Source of the DNA: Chromera velia
Lineage: Eukaryota; Sar; Chromeraceae
Direction of reading: 5' to 3'
DNA: 64,000 nucleotides
Assembly: GCA_018398765.1 (NCBI GenBank)
Contig: JAHBMJ010005812.1
Span: forward strand, 62,001 to 126,000
Shown here: piece after piece, positions 35,408-46,700 of the stretch
How the letters are laid out: each line of letters starts with the position of its first letter
Position numbering within the stretch: the stretch's first letter is position 1
The notes under the pieces: generated by a model
Database searches by the model: none
What the model saw: the letters and a program-made list of their open reading frames with translations, nothing else
Told to the model about the DNA's origin: nothing
Made by a program: the position numbers and the translations under genes

Positions 35408-35539
35408 TCGGTGCAAAAGCTGTTTGAAAAACGTCTTAGTCTTCTGGCCTGCTACTGTATGTCGGTCCGCTACGGTCAGCACCTACTCTTAGGCTGGCGA
35501 ATTCGGTCTGACCGTGTCTGTGTTCTTTTCTTTTCCCAA

Positions 35540-35764
35540 AATGTCCAGCCTGCCTTTTGACGCTCGTTTGCGAATCGCCGTGTCAGACTTCCTTGAAGAT
35601 GCGGCCCTTGCGGAGTCAGTTTCACAGTTCTTTCTGGGGACGTGGCATGCATGAAAAAACCCTCAATCATCTTTCTGAAGACGTTGGGGGTGGAATCCAC
35701 AGAGCATATTGAGAAGTACTTTGAACCCCGAAAGGAATTTGAAGTGTTTAACAAGAAAGGGTAA
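35540..35764 (+). pseudogene. Possible gene fragment, two frames
   Basis: A short frame from the ATG at 35540 begins MSSLPFDARLRIAVSDFLED and ends at 35654. Overlapping it, a second frame ending at 35764 reads KKPSIIFLKTLGVEST and EHIEKYFEPRKEFEVFNKKG. Both stretches have the balanced composition of real coding sequence, unlike the surrounding repeats, and they are offset by a frame change near 35620. It may be a decayed gene or two exons with an unseen splice. I do not recognise the family. Confidence 0.3.
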
Positions 35765-36010
35765 CCGTCTCAGAGTGACAGACAGTCACTTAGTATCTGA
35801 TGTGTTGAAATCGGAGATCTGGTTTTAAAATCCCGTTACCGCGACGAGTGAGGAGTTTCCAGAAGCTCTCCAGCGGTCATCTTAAGAAAACGTGGTCTAG
35901 AACGCGGTGAAGCTGTGGAGAACACGGTGCCTTTCTTTCCACTCAATGCTCTCCGTTGCATGCCTTTCTTTCCAGTCAATGCATGCATGCTCTCTTTCCA
36001 CTCTGCAGTG

Positions 36011-37055
36011 ACTGACGGATGGATGGATGGATGGATGGATAGAAGGAAGGAAGGATGGATAGAGTGAGGGATGGATGGAGTGATGGAGTGAGTGAGGGAT
36101 GGAGTGATGGAGTGAGGGATGGATGGATGGATGCATGGAGTGATGGAGTGATGAAGGATGGATGGGTGGATGGAGTGAGGGAGTGACTGAGAGATGGATG
36201 GATGGATGGATGGATGGATGGATAGATGGATGGATGGATGGATGGATGGAGGGAGGGAGGGAGGGAGGGAGGGATAAATTGATGGATGGAGTGATGTAGT
36301 GAGAGACGGATGGATTGAAGGAGTGAGTGAGGGATGGATTCATGGATGGATGGAGTGATGCATGAGGGATGGATGGGTGGATAGAGTGAGGAAGTGACTG
36401 AGGGGTTGATAGATGGAAGGATGGATAGATAAATTGATGGATGGAGTGATGGAGTGAGTGAGGGATCATGGATTGAAAGAGTGAGTGAGGGACTAGGTGA
36501 GGGATGGATGGATGGAGTGATGCATAAGGGATGGATGGGGTGATGGAGTGAGGGAGTGACTGAGGGGTGGATAGATGGATGGATGGATAGATAAATTGAT
36601 GGATGGATGGATGGAGTGAGTGAGGGATGGATTGAAGGAGTGAGTGAGGGATGGATGGATAGAGTGATGCATAAGGGATGGATGGGTGGATGGAGTGAGG
36701 AAGTGACTGAGGGGTGGATGGATGGAAGGATGGATAGATAAATTGATGGATGGATGGATGGAGTGAGTGAGTGAGGGATGGATTGATGGAGTGAGTGAGG
36801 GATGGATTCATGGATGGATGGATGGGTGGATAGAGTGAGGGAGTGACTGAGGGGTGGATGGATGGAGTGATGAAGTGATGAAGGATGGATGGATGGATGC
36901 ATGGATGGATGGATGGATGGAGTGAGTGAAGGATGGATGGATAGATGGATGGATGGAGTGAGGGATGGATGGATGGATAGACGGAGTAAGGGATGGATTG
37001 ATGGAGTGAGTGAGGGATGGATTGATGGAGTGAGTGAGGGATGGATAGATGGAAA
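36011..37055 (+). repeat. (GGAT)/(GAGT) tetranucleotide-based satellite
   Basis: More than 1 kb of GGATGGAT runs mixed with GGAGTGAGTGAGG and TGATGGAGTGA blocks, arranged in loosely repeated higher-order units of roughly 90-140 bp. Long minus-strand frames reading IHPSIHPS are artefacts of this repeat. Confidence 0.95.
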
Positions 37056-37386
37056 GAGGCACCTCTTTCCTCCTCGATGCGAGCCATTCTAGAAGTCTGA
37101 GGCCGCTTGATGAATATTGCAACGTCAATGCATTTTGATGGGATGTTGAACTTGCTAATCGGTGTGTTAACGCTTTCAATTATTTGAGGGAAGGGGGGTT
37201 CCTAAGGGGGTCTGACCTAGGTGGTACGTCAACAAACTGGAAACAACCCCCCCCGCCGTCCCCCCCCTTTGGAAACTAGGTTTCCAATCATCTTTAGTAC
37301 GCGGCCCCATGCTGGAAAGAATTAGCTTTCTATTGCTAGAGCCCTGATAATATTGCATACTAGAAAGAATGAGCTTTCTATCGTCA

Positions 37387-37415
37387 AAGCCCTGGCGCCT
37401 TCGGCGCCAGGCTGC
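37387..37415. repeat. GC-rich hairpin
   Basis: The palindromic core GGCGCCTTCGGCGCC sits within CCTGGCGCC...GGCGCCAGG, a stem of about 10 bp with a small loop. Confidence 0.85.
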
Positions 37416-37752
37416 CAAAGCCCAGAGTTTGATTGACAGACCATAGGGTCATAGGAAGGCTTCTTGGGGGGAGCTAGGAGCTGGGTTTGCACCGCGTTCC
37501 CCCCCCTAGGGTGCTAGCTAGGGTGAGGTATTCAGAATAACGGCCGGCCGGGTTACTAATTTACGGTTACTAAGTTAGGGTTAAGGTCCAAAACTTGGAC
37601 CTAAAGCTTCCGGTAACGGTTATTCTAATTTCTATAAGGTGGTAAGGTCCTAAAACGTATGGTAATCGTTATACTAACTTGTATAAGAAGACTTTTTACT
37701 AAGTTTTAGCTATAGAGTAAGGGACTTTTTGACTCACTAAAGGCCTCAATTA

Positions 37753-37786
37753 TGAATGAATGAATGAATAAATGAATGAATGACTA
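37753..37786. repeat. (TGAA)n microsatellite
   Basis: About eight TGAA units with one TAAA interruption. Confidence 0.9.
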
Positions 37787-40717
37787 AGCCGGTAGAGCCA
37801 AGCTCCCGGCAGTCCATGTCATACATGTATATAGTTATTGCGATTGTTATTGCTAGCCTTTCCTGTCATCCGCTAGTCTGTTTAAAGACCTTTTTGGTGT
37901 ATACAGAGTGTCATTCTACCGCATTCTACGCCTCATATTTGCATTCAATACATTAAGGTATGGTCAAACAGTTTCTTTCTGATCATGCAGAGACCGCAGC
38001 AGAAGAGTGAGTGCAGTTTTCATGACTCTGCAGGAATTTTACATGTATCAAAAATTTATACATCTTATAATACATGAAGCGGCCTAAGCCAGACGTATGT
38101 CCCCAGACGGCTATGTGGGCGTGCATACCACATGAAGCGGCGGACAAACTCTTATCTCTGATCTAAACTACAAAATTTTAATATCTGGTAAATTCAAAAC
38201 TTGTTTTATACAGTAGTGTGCATGGCTTTGGGATATATAATGCTATAGGTATAACGGTTATTTATCCAGGCGCGCCAAAGGCGCAGGCCGTACGGCGATT
38301 TATAACGGTTATGCTAGGCCACAAAGCGGCCTATGGTATAACGGTTTAAGTTACGGTTACTACTTGTTTAAAGAAGTTGCTTTTCAAAATGTAATTTAAT
38401 TAATGAGCCCTCATTAAATTCAAACCATCTGATGTGTTCCAGGCTAGTAGCCTACGTATAGGGTCACATGATGAATGGAGATGCATCGGACGTATTGAGT
38501 CTAAGGACTGTCAGATAAGGCTAGAAGAGAAAAGATGTTTCAACCAGTGTGAACCGATCTGAGTGAAGAGCAAGCAGAAGCAATAATTCTGCCGTTCAAG
38601 GTTGATCCAGCCGTAGCCCCCGCCGCCCCGCGCCCGTATATGCATAAGCGAGGTACCTAACTGGGGCATGCCGGAACCACTGTGTGGGACGATGTGGGAC
38701 ACACCCTACGGCGCCCTACGATATCACAGCGGCACACAACACCATCAAAGTTACTCTTAACAGTGTTGAGCAGTGTCTACCCTTACCCCTTAAAAGGTCC
38801 CTTTTACTGCCCTCTAGCACCCTATATGAAGACACCTTGCCTGATTGACATACGTATATAGAGTGAAACTAAGAGTGAAAGTCTGAAAGAATATGAAAGA
38901 ACAATAGAGAATATATATAACCTAGTAAAGGACTTTAAGTAACTGATAGACATAGTGAGAAAGCTTTAAGACGGAATAAATCAATCAAATTTGAATCAAT
39001 CACTAGAAGAATCAATTTATTCTCAGTAAAAATATAATATTTTATGACCTAAACTAGCCAAGATGAGTTCTAGACTGAATAATTACCACTGGCAGCCTGC
39101 ATAGCTGAGCTAAGCTAGCTGCGGAGCTAACTAAGTACTATTATTATCATCATCATCATCATTTACCATCGCCATCGGCCCATAAATGAGCGTCTAACGT
39201 TCAGTAAGTTCGATGCGCAGCTGGATACACTGCTAGGGCAGTCCTCTCCCATGAAGGAAGATAACACAGGAAAGAACGGTTTTCCCGTGACGGCCATTCA
39301 CTGAATTCCTGCGACAAAACAGAGTGGTCTTATATCCTCACAAGGAACGCGTGGCCTTGTCCTCTTTCTACCGAAATCTAGCTCAATCAGAAAAGAAGAA
39401 GAGCCGGAGAACTTCAGTCTAATAGGCTAGGCTAGATTACGCCCTTTCACCTTTATATCTTGCCCCAAAGCTCCTTTTCGCCTTGCGTGTTCTGAGGTAG
39501 ACGGTGGTAGAATGATGGAGACAGCTGCAGAAATGGGCAAAAACGGTAGCCTGGCTTGGCTTGATCCCCATTTAGCGATCCACTTCCCAAAAAGGGAGAA
39601 AACCTGATCCGTCTGACCCTGTTACCAGTTTTTCGCAATTGGCTTACATGTACGCCGACTGCTTGTACTGTCCAACCGCAGGTCGGTGAGGTACCCTTAA
39701 GAACTGGTATCTGTTCCCCAGGCAGGTTCGCAGAACTGCCAAAACTGTTTCCCGTCTCCTCTTTAATTCATCTTTCCCCATCTTCCTTCTCAAATGCAAG
39801 CACTGTCTTCTTCCTGGCCAAAAGGTTTCAGGATGGCATTGTGTGGAAGTAAGACTTGCTTCCCTATCGAACGACGGATGCCAATTGTTGAGCTAAACTG
39901 GTTGTTCCACGAGCAAGGAGGCAAACTGTCTCTCATGGTTGCTCTCAGGCCATCTCCCCAGGGATTGACAATAATCGATGCAAAGCTAGGTCGATCTATG
40001 GCAAGAAAGCGCATCGCTGATAGCTCTGAGCGACTTGAGTTGATGGAGATGGCTGGCACGCTTACTGTCATTCAGAGAGGTTGCTTTTTCTTTGTTCAGG
40101 CTTCGCTCAGGGCTTTGCTCGGGCTGCAGCGGTGCGACGCTGAAGAAAGCAGTTCAAACTTTGGAAGCGGTCTGAAAAAGTACTATACTAACTGGGTACT
40201 GTAATTCATGTCACGAATCATGTGTGTACTAGTGTATGTCTAGGTGTATGTAATCATCAAATATTTGTTTTTCTATTTTATAATTCAGCCAGTAATTAAT
40301 TCGGCAACCACTACTGGCAGTCTACTGCTTTGAAACATGTATTGATAGAATCACCTGCTTGAGCCACAAAGTTAATTGATCGGAAGTCTGCCAAGGTCTA
40401 CAAATTTTACAATGTCTATACCTGCATGGGTCACAGTTGTCACCTAACAGCATTGATGCGAACAATGCGGATTTCTCTCTCAAAGAAGAAAGTATGATTG
40501 TAATGCCTGGATGCCGAGTTGGCGGGCGTCTGCATGAATGATCGAATGTGATCGAATGTCTGAACCGCCCCATTTCCCCGTCGCCTTTTCTCAGCTTCGC
40601 TGCCCGTGCATTCAGTGTGTGTATTTACATGTCCGACAATTTGTCTAGATGCCCCACAAAGGCAAGGCAGCGGCAGTCACGTCCGAGGTCATCTGTCCTC
40701 TTGCGATCGGTCGGGAG

Positions 40718-43700
40718 TCAGCGGACCGCGCCCCCTCGGGGGGGAAAGAATGGAGCCATCCCGGGAGGGGGGGAAGGAAAACGTCCGCGGGAATGGGGGT
40801 GTGGTGCAGTGGCGACAGGACCGCCTGGCGGGAGGGGCTGTGGCGTTGGTCGATGCACCCTGCTAGTTCCCAGAGTGCCCCTCTGGGGAATGTTAGTGGC
40901 ATGTGTAGAGGCGGGAGGGGGGCTCCCTGCGAACTGGCGCAAGGGGCGGGATGGTGGCACATCAATGGGAAGGGGTTGGTGGCTCTGGCGGGTCATCAGA
41001 CGTGGGTAAGGGAGGGGGTTCGCGGAGGGGGCTTCATTAACCCCCTTGGATGGCTTGTGATTTTGCGCGTGTGTTCTTCCCCTCTCACTCAGAGAGGCGG
41101 TGTGACCAGAGGAGGGCTGAGAGGCTGTCGGTGTGTCTTCCTGGGCAGGTTCCGGACCTGTCTTCGCATTCGTTTGCAGCCAGGGGTAGGCAGTCTGTGC
41201 TGATTCACCGTTCAGATGCAGATGATGGTGATTTGGGGAAGGGGGGGCGAACCTCTTGGGCGTGTGTTGGTGCTGCAAAGGAAAGGGGTGTCTGTACGGA
41301 GAGGGGGAGGCAACGGTGGGAATGCTGACAGGTTGGAATGCTGCGGGCAGAGTCGAGCGAGACGGAATGCCGAATGATCCGTTTCGAAAGGGAGGGGGGG
41401 GAGAAGGTCCAGAAGGTCTGCTTGGGACAGCAGCCGTTGGAAGGGATGGGTGAGGCTGCCGGAAGGGGGGGGACTTGTCGGCTGGGGTCTGGGGAGCCTC
41501 TTCGTCTGCTGTGTTTCTTTCTGTCGGGATCTGCTCGCCTGCGTTGGTTTGTGAGTTGTTTGCATGAGGAGTATCGGGGGGCTTTGCATAAGAGGACCCC
41601 GGCAGAAGGGGGGCCCCTCCGTGTGTGGCAGGACTGTGGGCTCTCCTCATGTGAGGGTGGTGAGGCTGGGGCTGAGGGTAGGGGGGCTGAAGGTGCAGAG
41701 CGGCCAGAGCCTTTGGAGAGGGGGAGGCCGATCTGGACCCTCCTGGTTGGAATCCTCGGAGGAATGGTTGTGGTTGTTGGCCCTTTTGGACCTGCACGAC
41801 GGGGGGGACTGGAGACTGGAGTTGGTGATGAAGCCATGGAACAGATTTGGATGGACGCAACACAGGAGGTGGGGGGATCTGCCAATCCCCTGATGCTGCT
41901 GACGCTCTTCTGTCGCCCCCCCCTGTGGTCCCTGCCGTGGGCGGAGTGTATCGTGGGAAGATGGGCCCCCCTCTCTGCTTTGGGAGGGGGAGTGGAGACG
42001 GCATACGGTGATGACGTGCGTGTGCTTCGATGTGGTGAGGGTGTCCATGGGGGGGAAGAAGCACTGGGGACTGAACGAAGAACATCGGTGTCGTTTGAAC
42101 GAAGGCCGCAGAGGAGGAAGAGGAAGCCTGGGGGGGAAAGCCGAATGGAGGGGGGGGATGGAGGGGCGGGCCTGCACCGGTCCAAAATGTTTGAGGCTGA
42201 GGGGGGAATGCTACGGGGGTTGTACTGGATATGAACTCTCTCTCTTCTTTCTGCAGGCTGAATTGATTGTGTCCTTTCAGCACTTCTGGTTCTACTTCAG
42301 TCTCCTGATGGGGAAACGGAATTCCACTCGCGTAGAAGGGCGCAGAGGAACAGAGAGCAGGCGAGGGGGCGTCGGAGGCAACCGCGAAAGAAAAGGCATT
42401 GCTTGGTCTTGCACCCACCCCCCGAGAGTCTGCCCTGCTCTCTGCACTACTCCCGGCACCATCCGCGAGATCCTCCCTTCCCACTCCCACTCCCGACCGC
42501 ACGCAGAGAGTCTCAGGAGAGTCCATGTACTGGTCGAGCCCCGGCACTGGAAGGCCCTGGCACATCCCCTCCCCCTCTCTCTGGTGACAGCCTGAGTCAC
42601 CCGAGGCTCGTGCGGACGCCATCACACCCGAGGGACGGTTAGACGGAGGGTAGGCACTCACGGTCACCGAAATGGACGGCACACTTGGACGCGCACCTGA
42701 ACGCAACACCGCCACCACGGAAAGCAATAAATGTGTCGCGAATTCAGTCACAAGCAGAGCCACAGGCACAGGGGGAGAGACAAAAAAGGATCCCTGTGAA
42801 CAAAAAGAACAGGGACTACAGATGCGATTCATGACGCACTCAGAAGGAAAATGTGTGGAGGAACCGACCGAGCCAGAAAGAAAAAGAAAAGGTAAAGGGA
42901 GACCGTAAGGACGTAGAAACAAAGAGGAAAAGCAATACCTCTCCACCGTCTGACGAACCTTCTACCGCTGTTGCTGAAGCTGCGGCCAGCCGTGAGGCCG
43001 TCAGATCGCCATCATGTGACGGTTGACGAACCGTCGTGTCCTCCTGTTGTCTTTGTGCAAGTCGCCCGTCCCCTCTCTCCCTCTCCCTTTCTCTGTCCGG
43101 GAACACTTGCCTTCCCCGCATCCCCGACAACGGTCTTGATGAAGGCAGCGTTTGCGTTTTGTGGGGGGCCTGGGAGGCAGAGAGCCCCCCCGTGTCCATC
43201 TCTGCTGACAGAACCTCTGCAGTCGAGACCCGCGGGATGCGGTGGTGTTCTGAGGACTCTACGGGACCCTCTGCCCCTCCCTTTAAAGAAACATCTGCTC
43301 CTCTTTGCGCCTGCAACTGCGTGGCGGGCCCTGCTCTTCTGTCTCCGGGCACGGAAGCGTTCGGGAGAGTTTGCGATCGCGTAAATGTGCTGCCACCATC
43401 TCCCCTAGAAACTACTTTCTGACTATTCTGCATTGATGCTGAGTCACCTCGTATTCGATGACTCTGACTCGACTGCGGAAGAGAATACCCCCCCCCTCCG
43501 AAACCGACTGATCCCGCAGACGCCCCCAGACTCTCTTTCATGCTCCTTGCCTCTGCGGTCGTCTCCTCAGTCAAACGACGCACGCCCAACGATTCTGCTG
43601 CCTGGGTGTGGGTGTGGGAAATGACCTTTTCCTTCCCAAGATCATCATAATTCGGGACATTGTCAGGCTCGACTGAAGGGGGACGGGGGAAGGAAGAAAA

Positions 43701-46700
43701 GTCGAGATCGTGCAGGCCTTCTACGCAAGCTGCAATGGCCGTTGCAGAAGAACTGAAACTTGACGCTGCCTCTGCAGGCCCCAATCCCATCCCCTTCTCC
43801 CCACGACTTCCGCTCCCCTGCTCCTCTGGAGGCTCTAATGAGCCTCTGGTACCTCCACCACCAGGGGAGGGGGGAGGAAGAAACCAACGCTCCCCTGTTC
43901 GCTTCCCTCCTGCCACTGCGCGAGGGATCTGACTCCCAACATGCTGAGGCTGCTTTTCTGCATCTGCCCCTCCGCAGTCCTGCAGTGAATCTCCAAATTC
44001 TGAAGACGCTTGGGATCCTCCCGTCAGCCTCTTTCTGCTTCTGCTTTCACTCTCCCCTCCCTTGTCTCTGTCCAAAGGAAGGGCAGAAGACGAGAGCAAA
44101 GCAGAAGCGGAAGAGGACGCAGAAGAACGTCTCGACACTCTCTGCCCCCCTACTTCCCCTGTCTGCCCTGTGGAGACCAAGGGGGTCTCTGATTCCCTCT
44201 GCCCCTCCTTTTTCTTCCGCCCACGCCGACCCCGGAGACGTTCTTTCTGTCTGTCTACGAGAAGGTCAATCAACCCAGCAACGTCTGCAAGCCCTGCGGT
44301 CAGACGGGCAGACAACGACGGAACGTCAACGTCGTCAATGTCTTCCTCTTCCTCTTCCACGTCCTCTTCACCCCCCCCGTCTCTTTCTCTGACGACGCCC
44401 CCTTCAGCAGGCGTCATTTGGAGGCACTCGCTGCTTCTGCAGACGGACAGCGAGAGGCCGTCCTCTGTCCCTGCGAGCGCTGACGACAGGCGATCTGCAC
44501 TCCCGTGGAGCGCCTTGTTCAGAGAAGACGTCTGATTGTTTGAGTCTCTATCTTGTTTTTGCAATCCCTTTTGTACTTCCACTTCCCCCCTCCATTCCCT
44601 CTCTCCCCCTTCTTCCTTCTCCACCCGCCCCTCTGCTCCTGCCGGGACCATTGAGTGCTCAGAACTGACAAAACCGAAGTGGTGAGATGGAAGCAAAAAA
44701 GAAGAAACAGCGTCCTTCCTCTCCCTCCCAGCCCCACCCAACGAAAAAAGTGCTCCCGTTTTTCCCTTCACCTCTCTTCCCTCCCCCTCAACAGATGATT
44801 CTAGGGTCTCTCTCACCCCCAAGCCCGATCCCGATAGGCTGCTTCGGGACGCAGCAACTCTATCTGCAACCTCGCGAAACGCGGACAAAGCGGCAGCAGC
44901 GCGCCGCCCCCTCCTCTCCGCTTCAGCTTCGTCTACCCCTTTTCTGAGAGAAGGGGTAGCAACAGCTACTGCAGCGGCAGCAGGGGTTTCTCTACAATGG
45001 GTGGTGGTGCCTGCAGGTGGGAGGCCTAACCTTACCCGTAGGTCCTCCCAGTGCCTTTTGCGCTCTTCAGAAGAACGGCCAGATGATGCCTGGGGGGGAA
45101 CATCCGAACACCTGCCGCCATGCGGGGCCGGATGGGAAGAAGGATCTGAGGCGGGAGGGGGCCCTCCCTTTGTCCCTTCTCGGGAATCGTTTGGAAGGGT
45201 CGGTGTTGGCTGCTGCTGTGCATATTGCAGCAGTGCGGGGTCCCCGGAGGGCCCATGGGAGTGTGGAAGGGAAGCGGCAAATTCGGGTGGCGCTGTATGC
45301 CCTGAAGATGATGCAGTGGCATCGGGAGATGAGGTGTCCTCGTCAGCCTCCTGAGGGTTTGCTGCTGTGTCGAGATTGATCATGTCGTCTGTCTGGGTGC
45401 CTGAAGTTGAAAGGCAGGGCGGGGAAGACGAGAGGAGGATGGGGGGTTTGGACGGAAGATCCTGAGCAAGCTGGTCTTTCTCTTTCTCCTTCTCCGCCTT
45501 GTTGTCTGCCCCATGCACCCCTTCGCTTCTGTAGACAAACAGGTCTGCGGCGGCCTCTCTGTCCACATTACCCCCAACGAAGGACGTCTCCCCGGTCCTC
45601 CCGTCCCCCCCCCTTCCTGCCTCGACGGATGGCTGTGCTTGGTCCTCCGAGGGCTGCGTGTACCGCTGTGGAGCCGCTGCGGAAGAGGAGTCGTGGGGGG
45701 AGCTGGTGCAGTGGCCGTCCGGCCCACCTCCTTGGCTGTGCTGAAGAGCGGTCTGCCTCTGCTCTTCCTCTTCTTTCGCAGCACGTGGTTGCTGAAACGA
45801 AGAGGAAGGTGCAGAAGCCTCTCTCTCTCCGGCCTCCCCTAGACCCGGGGCAGGAGGAGGTGGGAGGGGGACTGACTGGAGAAGCTCGCAGACAGATCTC
45901 AGGAGACTCACGACAACCTGCACGCAGACAGGCAGAGAAACAGGGAGACAGACAGACATGCAGGACCAGAATGCAGGAAGGAGGGAGAAGAGAACACGCA
46001 GCAGCAACCAGTGTTCAGGGAGACAAAGGAAAGAGGAGGGAGCCTGAGTGATAGTCAGGCGACAGAAACAGAAGAAGACTCACTTGACAGTCCAAGAAGA
46101 GATTAGGCAAGGGACAGTTGTTCGTTCGGCCTGAGAAACTATGAAATTATCGACCGAAAACTTCATGAAAAGAAAGGGAAAAACCAAGAAAGCGATCAAG
46201 CAAAAAAAAAGTGACGCCAATTTGCTATGTTCTTCCTCCGCCCTCTCTTTGACTAGACAGACTTACAGGAAGAGATGATCCTCCGTCTGTTGTGTCCATT
46301 TGCCCCCGCTGCTTCTGCGTGTTCTCCATCTCCCTTGCGTCCCTCTCTGTGTACGCAGCAGACGTCTCCTGTTGCTCATTCTCCTTCACAGACGAGCTTA
46401 TGTCGCCGTCCACCCTCACTAAGTTCTGCAAATTGAAAAAAAAGTGAACGGAGGGTCATCAAGTTCAGGCAAGGGAAAGAAACGATCGACCCCTCTGTGT
46501 TGTACGTTTCAAATAAGCAGCTTTCGTATCACTTTTTGATGCAGACGGAAAAACTATGGGACGACTGCTGCATCCGCTTTCATCTTCTGGCTTTTTCGTT
46601 CTTTCCGTTTTGTCTGTTTTGCCTGCCTGAATTGTTTAAACGAGGGAAACCCGGAATAAGTATAGAGGAATGCAGGTACGGCCCACAACAGTAAGCGGAG

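Larger units (their letters stand above)
37056..40717. other. AT-rich intergenic region with dispersed short repeats
   Basis: No supported gene in 3.6 kb. It contains the hairpin at 37390-37410, a (TGAA)n tract at 37753-37786, repeated GGTAACGGTTAT-type words at 37613, 37661, 38297 and 38340, and two copies of ACATGAAGCGGC near 38073 and 38130. A plus-strand frame at 39794-40204 (136 codons) has balanced composition but no recognisable family. A weak LINE-like string GLVLFLPKSS lies near 39350. Confidence 0.5.

Noticed and set aside
35897-37087. Long minus-strand frames reading (IHPS)n
   Set aside because: Translation of the GATG/GGAT satellite; no non-repetitive coding content.
39340-39410. 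LINE-like string GLVLFLPKSSSIRKEEEPE
   Set aside because: Isolated, with no further RT motifs in any nearby frame.
41338-42234. Plus-strand 298-codon frame
   Set aside because: Shadow of the Pro-rich kinesin tail exon on the minus strand.
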